A DNA stretch of 64,000 bases from Terasakiella sp033100395 (GTDB lineage: Bacteria > Pseudomonadota > Alphaproteobacteria > Rhodospirillales > Terasakiellaceae). The notes beneath the pieces were generated by a model, which worked only from the letters and a program-made list of their open reading frames with translations, made no database searches and was not told the DNA's origin. Positions within the stretch are counted from its first letter, which is position 1, and the number at the start of each line of letters is the position of its first letter. The DNA lies in assembly GCF_033100395.1 (NCBI RefSeq), contig NZ_JAWLVJ010000014.1, forward strand, positions 1-64,000, in the 5' to 3' direction. This document shows positions 52,211 to 59,564 of the stretch, piece after piece. Position numbers and translations under genes: made by a program.

Positions 52211-52751
52211 ATTCCCAAAATGAAGACCTAACAACTCGGTTAATTTCAGCCCCTTCATTAATAGCTTGATAATAAGGCCGAGGAGGTCTCCATTTTATAT
52301 CAACGGAACGTTCAATCCAATTCTGATTGCTCAGTATTTTGAGAGAGTTTGAAAGCGCTCTATCCGTGATTGGATTTAAATCCAGTTTCAGATCAGAGAA
52401 TTTCTTTGGCTGGCTCACAACCGCTAAAACCGGAATGGTCCAGGCCTTGCGCAGAAGACTGCTACCTGTCTCATCCAAGGTAATTTCGTCAATTTCTTTA
52501 GCCACTGTCGCGACAACCTCCCCCAATTGAGTTAAGCGGAATTCTGGTCTTAAGGGATGACCATGACCGGGGTTGCGTTCCAGAAGGTTTAAACTCTCCA
52601 GATGCCGTAATGAATGCACAAAAGTGGTTCGGCTGGCACCTGAGGCTGCCAGCAATGCCGCTTGGCGTCCGGGAACGCCGCGATGCATTAAAGATAAGAT
52701 TTTCAGTGACCACGCTTTGGATGTCACCTTGACAAGCAATGAAATGTCCAT
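52194..52751 (-). CDS. tandem winged-helix (HxlR-like) transcriptional regulator
   Basis: 185 residues with two winged-helix units: residues about 8-75 (KAWSLKILSLMHRGVPGRQA ... RTTFVHSLRHLESLNLLER) and about 105-170 (RKAWTIPVLAVVSQPKKFSD ... ALSNSLKILSNQNWIER). HxlR proteins normally have one unit and dimerise; this looks like a fused dimer. No sensing Cys is near the N terminus. It is divergent from the VOC-family gene with a 41-base gap holding a perfect 12-base palindrome. Confidence 0.75.
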   Translation of the reverse strand: MDISLLVKVTSKAWSLKILSLMHRGVPGRQAALLAASGASRTTFVHSLRHLESLNLLERNPGHGHPLRPEFRLTQLGEVVATVAKEIDEITLDETGSSLLRKAWTIPVLAVVSQPKKFSDLKLDLNPITDRALSNSLKILSNQNWIERSVDIKWRPPRPYYQAINEGAEINRVVRSSFWEYDEKS

Positions 52752-52758
52752 AAAATAT

Positions 52759-52770
52759 AGTATATATACT
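52759..52770. promoter_or_regulatory. 12-base palindromic operator candidate
   Basis: AGTATATATACT, perfectly symmetric, in the 41-base gap between the divergent winged-helix and VOC genes. It would overlap both promoters, so binding by the regulator could control itself and the VOC gene. Confidence 0.5.
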
Positions 52771-52792
52771 TTTAATTATCAGGGAAAGTTTT

Positions 52793-53164
52793 ATGTCAGT
52801 TATTGAATTGGATAACACGATCACACTTGCACTCTCAGTCAGCGACAGACATGCAAGCGCCAAATGGTATCAGGACAATCTCGGTTTTGAAGTTATCTAC
52901 CACGCTGATGATGTTGGCTGGAGCGAACTGAAAACAAAAACCGACGGCGTCACACTTGGCCTGGGTGAGCAAACAGAACCGGCACCAGGTAATTCAGTCC
53001 CTGTTTTTGGCATCGGCGATATTGATGTTGCACGCAAAGCACTCGAAAATGTAGGCGTTAAATTCGATGGGCCTACAGAAACCATTGAAGGCATGGTCAG
53101 TACAGCCACCTTCTACGACCCTGATGGAAATGCGTTGATGCTGGCACAAGATTTATCGACATAG
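52793..53164 (+). CDS. VOC-superfamily (glyoxalase/bleomycin resistance-like) protein
   Basis: 123 residues with the two beta-alpha-beta-beta-beta units of the vicinal oxygen chelate fold: ITLALSVSDRHASAKWYQDN at the N terminus and STATFYDPDGNALMLAQ at the end, the latter with the usual metal-ligand Glu position replaced by Met/Leu. A good site (AGGGAAAG) precedes the ATG. Possible roles are isomerase, dioxygenase or drug-binding protein; substrate unknown. Confidence 0.85.
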   Translation: MSVIELDNTITLALSVSDRHASAKWYQDNLGFEVIYHADDVGWSELKTKTDGVTLGLGEQTEPAPGNSVPVFGIGDIDVARKALENVGVKFDGPTETIEGMVSTATFYDPDGNALMLAQDLST

Positions 53165-53229
53165 CAGGCCGTATGGGTCATTCCGGCGACACGTGCCTAA
53201 TTCCCCCTTGATGACATAGAATTTTCCAC

Positions 53230-55008
53230 CTAAACCTTCACATCCCGGTCACGCAAAGGCACATCGACCCAGAACACGCTGCCCTTGCCGACGTCGCTTT
53301 CAAAACCAATACGGCCGCCTAAAAGTTCAATGATTTGTTTGGTGATGGTCAGGCCGATGCCAGTGCCTTCAATATGGCCAGCTTCCAGCCCCAGGCGCTC
53401 AAACGGTTTGAATAGACCGTCCTGCTTTTCCTCCGGGATACCGGGGCCTGTGTCCTGAACCTTGATCCGCACCAAGTCATCCTCGTGCAGCACCTCGCAT
53501 GTCAGGGTCACGGTGCCGTTTTGCTGATTATATTTAACCGCGTTGGAGAGCAGGTTAAGCAGAACCTGTTTCAGACGGGTGCTGTCAGTCCAGACCTGGG
53601 GAAGATCATTGCTGTTGATCTGATCAATAATCTGGATACCTTCTTTTTCAGCCCGTGTCTGGATCAGGCTCAGGGTTTGCTCAACAACTTCGCCGACTTC
53701 AACTTGTGCGAAATTCAGCGACATGCGCCGAGCCTCGATCTTGCTCAGTTCCAGGACCTGTTCGATCAGTTCCAGCAAATGTTTGCCGCTCTTTAAGATC
53801 AGGTCAACATAGGCGCTTTGTTTGTCCGTCAGTGGCTCACTCGTTCGATATTGCAGCAATTGCGCGAAACCGAGGATCGCATTCATGGGCGTGCGAAGTT
53901 CATGGCTCATGGAAGCGAGGAATTCGGATTTGGCCCGGTTTGCTTCGATGGCTTCCAGCTGCGAACTGCGAATGTCGCTTACGTCTTTTGTGGACGACAG
54001 AATATAGGGCTGCCCGTCTTTTTGCACGATACAAGCCGACATAATCCCCGGCCATAAGGAACCATCTTTCTTGCGGAAATTCGACGCCAGATTAACCAGA
54101 ATGCCATCATTTTTTAGACCGGAGACCAGCTTGTCTCGATCCTCATCTTTCTCCCACAGGTGAAGGTCCAGGGTATGTTTGCCGATGACCTCTTCACGGG
54201 CATATCCGGTCGTTTGGCAAAAGCCGTTATTCACATCGACACACAGCCCGTCATTCAGGCTTGTGATCATAAAGACATCAGGAATAATCTCGTAAAAACG
54301 GCGAAAAATCTCTTCACTTTCCTTGAGCTTATTTTCCGCATTTTTAATCTCGGTAATATCCTGAGCAAAAGAAGAAACGCCGATAGGAATGCCATCCTCC
54401 CCAATCAAGGGCGCATTAAACCATTCACACAAAATCCTGCGGCCATCTTTAGTTATATTCTCGTTAATGCTATGACTGCCGCCCGTCTGGTTTAACAAGG
54501 CATTGAAAATCTCATCAACCCGATCATGAAGATCTTCATGAATAATCAAATTTTTTGGGTTTTCGCCAATTGCTTCCTGATTGCTGAAACCAAAAATTTT
54601 CTCAGCCGCCGGGTTCCACCCGACACAATGAAACTCTCTGTCCCATGAAATGGCGGCCAAAGGTGTTTTTTCAAGGTAGAGGGACAAGCGTTTTTGACTA
54701 TCGCTTAAATCGTTTTCCAGATTTATGCGTTCTTCCAATTCCTCGCGCAATGCACGGTTTTGGCAAATCAGATAGGAAATAATGCCCCCGGCAATAACGC
54801 CGATTACAGCAAATACAATAACATCCAGCAGATCAAGCTGCAGTCTCCCCGAAATCACGGAGTGCACAAACGCAGAGATTACGCCAAGCAGCGCGCCCCC
54901 CAATACTCCAGCCAAAACCAGAGATTTGCCCTTTTGGTGAATTTTCAACACGTCTTGCGCCTTCAACCAACTGGAAATTATAGACCCCGATATAAAATAG
55001 AACACCAA
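53230..55008 (-). CDS. membrane PAS-PAS histidine kinase
   Basis: 592 residues. Two TM helices (about 30-55 and 62-82), PAS about 103-225, PAS about 228-350, HisKA with phosphorylation site FLASMSHELRTPMNAI at about 366, and HATPase_c about 470-588 with N box LLNLLSNAVKYN, G1 VQDTGPGIP and G2 GTGIGLTITKQ. No receiver or regulator gene is adjacent, so the partner is unknown. It is convergent with the VOC gene, leaving 65 bases. Confidence 0.92.
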   Translation of the reverse strand: MVFYFISGSIISSWLKAQDVLKIHQKGKSLVLAGVLGGALLGVISAFVHSVISGRLQLDLLDVIVFAVIGVIAGGIISYLICQNRALREELEERINLENDLSDSQKRLSLYLEKTPLAAISWDREFHCVGWNPAAEKIFGFSNQEAIGENPKNLIIHEDLHDRVDEIFNALLNQTGGSHSINENITKDGRRILCEWFNAPLIGEDGIPIGVSSFAQDITEIKNAENKLKESEEIFRRFYEIIPDVFMITSLNDGLCVDVNNGFCQTTGYAREEVIGKHTLDLHLWEKDEDRDKLVSGLKNDGILVNLASNFRKKDGSLWPGIMSACIVQKDGQPYILSSTKDVSDIRSSQLEAIEANRAKSEFLASMSHELRTPMNAILGFAQLLQYRTSEPLTDKQSAYVDLILKSGKHLLELIEQVLELSKIEARRMSLNFAQVEVGEVVEQTLSLIQTRAEKEGIQIIDQINSNDLPQVWTDSTRLKQVLLNLLSNAVKYNQQNGTVTLTCEVLHEDDLVRIKVQDTGPGIPEEKQDGLFKPFERLGLEAGHIEGTGIGLTITKQIIELLGGRIGFESDVGKGSVFWVDVPLRDRDVKV

Positions 55009-55212
55009 GAAGCTGTAGACAACGGAATTTAAAAAGCAACCTGCATATTCCCCCCCTTGTTACAAAAACATGAAAAGCGCTCACAAACTTGTGAGGTGTG
55101 ATGAGGATCACGCCATCAGTCTGTTTCTTAAGCTTTAATTGCTGCTGTATCGGGGTCACAGAACGTGGCCTATCAAGAGGTGAGTTCGTGTAACTTTTTC
55201 GGAGCAGAGAAT

Positions 55213-58029
55213 ATGCCCACACCAACCGAACTTTTAAACCAAGCCAACCGCCAAGTTGGCTTGAGTGACCCTTCCCTTGCCGTAGGATTAAGCGGCGTCG
55301 TGGATTGGTCAACCCAAATGGCATTCCTTGATATTGCAAAAATGATGCGTCCCTGGAGCACATCTGTAAACGGGCAATATCATACCTATGAAGACCTTGA
55401 AGAAGGCGGCTATTTCGCAGATGGCGTTCTGGACGAAAACGGCTGGCCAACGGAAATTCCGGCAGGATTAGACGGATTATCAACCCTATGGGCCTGGGGC
55501 GATAATCAAAATGACACTGCCGCAACTTCCCGCATTGGCCGATATGTCGTGAATTACGAAGGTGAAGGCACCCTTTCTTTCGCAGGCGACGTCACCATCA
55601 TCAACGAAGAGCCTGGCCGCATTGTCTTTGATAATACCCGTGGGGACACCATGATCCTGTCTATCACGGACACCGACCCCAATGACACAGGCAATTATAT
55701 CCGTGATATCTCCATCGTGAATGAAGATCATCTGGCCTTACATGAAGCAGGCGCGCTTTTTAATCCGGATTGGATTGACCTGATTGAAGATATGCGTGAA
55801 TTCCGTTTTATGGACTGGATGGATACCAACAATTCCACCACACAAGAATGGACGGACTATACCAGTCTGGATGCTTATACCTATTTCGGTCAGCCACCCA
55901 TTGAAACCATCGTTGCGTTGGGTAATCAAACTGGAACGGATATCTGGCTAAACATCCCCCATTTTGCAACGGACGAGCTGATCACCAACCTTGCCACTTA
56001 TGTGCGCGATAATTTTGACCCTGCCCTGAAAGTCACGGTCGAGTTTTCCAATGAGATGTGGAATTCCGCCTTTGGCCATACGGTTGAATTTGACCAGATC
56101 GCCATGGAAGTCTTCCCGGATGCGTACCCTTACGAAGCCCGGCTGAATTATTTCGGGCAGCGCACAGCCGATACCATGAAAATCTGGACCGATGTGTTTG
56201 GTGATGAAACCGCAGACCGTCTGGTGCGTGTTGCGGGTTCCATGACCGACAACACCTGGGTTAGTGAACAAATCCTTTATGCGCCCTATGCGGAACAACA
56301 AGGTGATCCGGACTTTGAACCACCCCATACCTATTTCGATGCCCTGGCGGTAACCACCTATTTTGGCGGGGCCATTGTCACGGATGAAACCCAGTTCAAC
56401 AATCTGGTTGCGGCCATTGAAGACCCGAATGTGGATGCCTTTGCTTATCTGGCAGATCAGTTACGCGACCCAACGGTTGACAGCTCCATCCCGCAAGTTC
56501 TGGAAGCCTTGGCACAGCAACGTGCCTTGGTCGATCGGCTTGATATGGACCTTTTGGCCTATGAAGGCGGACAGCATGTCCATCACTTCTTTGCCACCAG
56601 CGGGAATGCAGCGCAAATCACAGACTTCATGATCGAATTCGTCAGATCAGACCATATGGCAGACCTTTATCAGGACCTCTGGGACGGTTGGGCCGAAGTG
56701 GGCACAGGTCCCTTCATGCAGTTTGGCGATGTGGGCGAACCGGGCCTTTACGGGTCCTGGTCCATGTATGAAGATCTGGCAAACACCAATCCACGTGCGG
56801 AACTACTGGAAGAATTAAACGCCACAACCACCCTGACCTGGGAAGATCGCGGTGGCGATCATTTCCAGCAGGGCGTGATTGAAGAAGGCACGGCAAGTGC
56901 TGACACATTGATCGGCACGACCCAGGAAGATTTCCTGATCGGATCAGACGGGGACGACACCCTTGTCGGTGGTCTGGGCAATGACGGCCTGCATGGTGGT
57001 GACGGCCAAGATCATGTGATTTTAAATGGCAGTGTTGAGGATTACAGCTTCACAGCCATTGAAAATGGTTATCTTTCCGACGGGCTGGATGGTCTGGATC
57101 GGCTGATTGATATAGAATATGTCGATTTTTCCGATGGCAGTCAGCTTCAACTGGATACAGGCGAGATTACCCCACCTGAAGAAGACCCAGGTGAAACCCC
57201 GCCAGAAGACCCGCAAATATTTATCGGCACGGCAGAAGCACAGCAATTCGTTGGCACTGATGCGATTGATACGGTCAGCTATAAAGCGTCTGAAAACAGG
57301 ATTGTTCTTGATCTCGCAACCGGGGAAGGTCGCAAAGGCGATGCAGATGGCGATACCTATGAAAATATCGCCAACATCATCGGGGCAGATCATGAAGGCG
57401 AAGGTGATTTCCTTCGTGGTGATGACGCCGACAATGTCATCATGGGGCTGAACGGCCATGACAATATCGCAGGCGGCGGTGGTGCCGACACCCTTGATGG
57501 CGGGGAAGGCTGGGATTTCCTAAGCTATTCTTCCTCAGGTGAAGGCGTAACCATCGACTTGACCACTGGTACGGGCCATGGCGGTGATGCCGAAGGCGAC
57601 GTCCTTTCAAACTTTGAAGGGATTGAAGGATCCTACCATGACGATATCCTCATTGCCGGAAACGACGGCGTCTTCCTGACAGCCGGTGAAGGCAATGACA
57701 CTTTGGTTTCCGGTTCCGGCGATGACGCCATGATGGGTGGCCTGGGGGCTGATACTTTTGTCCTGCAGGGGGCGGCCATGGATATCATCAAGGATTTCAA
57801 TCAGGAAGATGGCGATATGATTGATATCTCAGCCTTCCTTAATAACTATGATGAGACACGTGATGACCTGTCCAACTTCGTGCAGATCACCCAAGAAGGC
57901 ACCAGCACCATCATTAGTATTGATGAAAGCGGGTCTGGTCATGGCTATAGCAGCATTGCAACCCTGTGGAATACGCAAGAGAACACAAGTCAAAGCCCAG
58001 ATATCAGTGCCTCCCTGATCCTGAGCTAA
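55213..58029 (+). CDS. RTX-type secreted protein with glycosidase-like domain
   Basis: 938 residues from the ATG at 55213 (GGAG nearby; the frame also opens at 55165). No N-terminal signal, as usual for type I substrates. Residues about 30-540 look like a clan GH-A barrel: FSNEMWN with Glu281 as a possible acid/base and LLAYEGGQHVHH with Glu451 as a possible nucleophile. Calcium-binding nonapeptides follow: GSDGDDTLVGGLGND (about 576), GLNGHDNIAGGGGADTLDGG (about 744) and GEGNDTLVSGSGDDAMMGG (about 823), then a C-terminal secretion region. A Pro/Glu-rich linker lies near 655-675. Probably a secreted or surface polysaccharide-active enzyme; activity not proven. Confidence 0.83.
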   Translation: MPTPTELLNQANRQVGLSDPSLAVGLSGVVDWSTQMAFLDIAKMMRPWSTSVNGQYHTYEDLEEGGYFADGVLDENGWPTEIPAGLDGLSTLWAWGDNQNDTAATSRIGRYVVNYEGEGTLSFAGDVTIINEEPGRIVFDNTRGDTMILSITDTDPNDTGNYIRDISIVNEDHLALHEAGALFNPDWIDLIEDMREFRFMDWMDTNNSTTQEWTDYTSLDAYTYFGQPPIETIVALGNQTGTDIWLNIPHFATDELITNLATYVRDNFDPALKVTVEFSNEMWNSAFGHTVEFDQIAMEVFPDAYPYEARLNYFGQRTADTMKIWTDVFGDETADRLVRVAGSMTDNTWVSEQILYAPYAEQQGDPDFEPPHTYFDALAVTTYFGGAIVTDETQFNNLVAAIEDPNVDAFAYLADQLRDPTVDSSIPQVLEALAQQRALVDRLDMDLLAYEGGQHVHHFFATSGNAAQITDFMIEFVRSDHMADLYQDLWDGWAEVGTGPFMQFGDVGEPGLYGSWSMYEDLANTNPRAELLEELNATTTLTWEDRGGDHFQQGVIEEGTASADTLIGTTQEDFLIGSDGDDTLVGGLGNDGLHGGDGQDHVILNGSVEDYSFTAIENGYLSDGLDGLDRLIDIEYVDFSDGSQLQLDTGEITPPEEDPGETPPEDPQIFIGTAEAQQFVGTDAIDTVSYKASENRIVLDLATGEGRKGDADGDTYENIANIIGADHEGEGDFLRGDDADNVIMGLNGHDNIAGGGGADTLDGGEGWDFLSYSSSGEGVTIDLTTGTGHGGDAEGDVLSNFEGIEGSYHDDILIAGNDGVFLTAGEGNDTLVSGSGDDAMMGGLGADTFVLQGAAMDIIKDFNQEDGDMIDISAFLNNYDETRDDLSNFVQITQEGTSTIISIDESGSGHGYSSIATLWNTQENTSQSPDISASLILS

Positions 58030-58039
58030 CATAAGGCCA

Positions 58040-58064
58040 GGCGGGAAAGGATCTCTTTCCCGCC
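58040..58064 (+). terminator. GC-rich hairpin after the RTX gene
   Basis: GGCGGGAAAG pairs perfectly with CTTTCCCGCC around a five-base loop, starting 10 bases after the RTX stop. There is no T run after it, so it may act as a rho-independent stop only weakly or protect the 3' end. Confidence 0.6.
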
Positions 58065-58132
58065 AAAGGTCGTATATGATCGCATGCATATTCATGGCAC
58101 AGTTTATCGTCATTGATGAAGGAACTTTCCCC

Positions 58133-58663
58133 ATGCGCATGCGACTAGCTGTTTTTACTTTCATCCTGTGTTTGATTTTCACGACGCAAGCCTTTGCAGA
58201 GGAAAAATCCGTTTATCTGGAGGACACGGATCAAAAGCGTCTGAAGATCGCAACGCTCACTCTGACAGGCAATACCTACACCCTCGCCTTCATTGATGCC
58301 CCGTTTGGTGACTATTTCCTGTCCATGCGCCCCTTTCGCTGTATCGAAAATGTCGGGATGGTTTGCCACCAACCCTACCCCTACGATTTGAAAAGAACCT
58401 TATCAGACACAGATCTGCGCCCGCTTGAATATGACCTGCTGTTCATCGCGCGAAAGCCCGGCGAATATGGCATTGATCCTTATAATGGACGTTATTTCAA
58501 ACTCAGTAAAACCGATAACGGATTTGACGGGATCATTCATGCAGTTGATCTCAATATTCTCGCCTCACCCCCGGATGACAGGGTGATCTACCCTATTGAT
58601 GATGACGTGCTGGATGAACTGGAAGCCGAAAGCGCCCAATATCCCAAACTGATCATCGAATAA
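58133..58663 (+). CDS. small exported protein of unknown function
   Basis: 176 residues from the ATG at 58133, which follows GAAGGAAC and opens a signal sequence (LAVFTFILCLIFTTQAFA). The mature part has two cysteines (FRCIENVGMVCHQPYPYD), which may form a disulfide, and many aromatic and acidic residues. I do not recognise the family. It stands alone between the RTX gene and the TPR lipoprotein gene. Confidence 0.7.
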   Translation: MRMRLAVFTFILCLIFTTQAFAEEKSVYLEDTDQKRLKIATLTLTGNTYTLAFIDAPFGDYFLSMRPFRCIENVGMVCHQPYPYDLKRTLSDTDLRPLEYDLLFIARKPGEYGIDPYNGRYFKLSKTDNGFDGIIHAVDLNILASPPDDRVIYPIDDDVLDELEAESAQYPKLIIE

Positions 58664-58739
58664 AGATTGCACCCAAACTTTCAACGATTTAGGCTAAGTC
58701 ATTGTCTTGGCATTTCCTTTGTTTGAAAGTTTGCGATCA

Positions 58740-59540
58740 ATGAAAAAGATTTTCACGATGGGTCTGGCCCTTTGTGCCATGGGTGCCCTTTCAGCATGCG
58801 GCAACACCTCGGACCAGACTGTTCAGGAAACACCAAAAGAAGTTCAGGATCAGATTGATCAACTGATCCGCCTCGGCGATAAAACCCGTCAAAGCGGGGA
58901 TTACCGAAATGCCCTGACCTTTTATCAGCGCGCCTTCAGTCTGGATGCGAATAACAGAACGACCCTTTTTCTTTTGGCTGAAACATCCCGGCGCCTTGGC
59001 GATGTGCGTGCGGCAGAAGGCTTATATGCCAATGCCCTGGCGCGCACCCCGAATGATGTTGAAATCCTGACCCGTTACGGAAATGCATTGGTTGAACTGG
59101 ATAAATTGCCCCAGGCCATCATCCAGTTTGAAAAAGCACTGGATGTTAATCCGGATGATGAACGTGTGCTCAGCAGCCTTGGTGTGGCTTACGATATGCA
59201 GGGACGCCACGATGAAGCCCAGACACTTTATCAAAAATCCATTCAAATCGCCCCGGATAACTTAAGCGTTCTTAATAACTACGCGCTGTCCCTTGCCCTT
59301 TCCGGGGAATATGACAAAGCAATCACAGAGATTGGCACCTATGCCAATGACCCGCAGGCCCCGGCACGCCTGCGCCTCAACCTCGCGCTGATCTACGGCT
59401 TAAAAGGTGATATGAAAATGGCAGCGCAGATCGCCGGGCAAATCTTGGATAAAGAGTCCGTTGAGAATAATTTAAAAATATACTCTCAATTGAAAAATTT
59501 ATCCCAAGCGGCGCGCAAAAAAGCTATACTCGGCAAATAA
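58740..59540 (+). CDS. TPR-repeat lipoprotein, TadD-like
   Basis: 266 residues from the ATG at 58740, which opens a lipoprotein signal (MKKIFTMGLALCAMGALSAC, lipobox LSAC, Cys20). TPR units cover about 40-210 (YRNALTFYQRAFSLDANN, AEGLYANALARTPNDVEILT, AIIQFEKALDVNPDDERVLS, AQTLYQKSIQIAPDNLSVLN). TadD lipoproteins assist assembly of the Tad pilus secretin; tadC and tadB are encoded about 3 kb on, which supports this reading. The open frame continues 11 codons upstream but without a signal-compatible start. Confidence 0.8.
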   Translation: MKKIFTMGLALCAMGALSACGNTSDQTVQETPKEVQDQIDQLIRLGDKTRQSGDYRNALTFYQRAFSLDANNRTTLFLLAETSRRLGDVRAAEGLYANALARTPNDVEILTRYGNALVELDKLPQAIIQFEKALDVNPDDERVLSSLGVAYDMQGRHDEAQTLYQKSIQIAPDNLSVLNNYALSLALSGEYDKAITEIGTYANDPQAPARLRLNLALIYGLKGDMKMAAQIAGQILDKESVENNLKIYSQLKNLSQAARKKAILGK

Positions 59541-59564
59541 AACGATAATTTGGGGGAGCGGTTT

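Noticed and set aside
52022..52258. Longer 78-residue version of the small frame upstream of the LanC-like gene
   Set aside because: The extra 16 codons lie inside the regulator gene with no ribosome binding site; the ATG overlapping the regulator's stop is more plausible.
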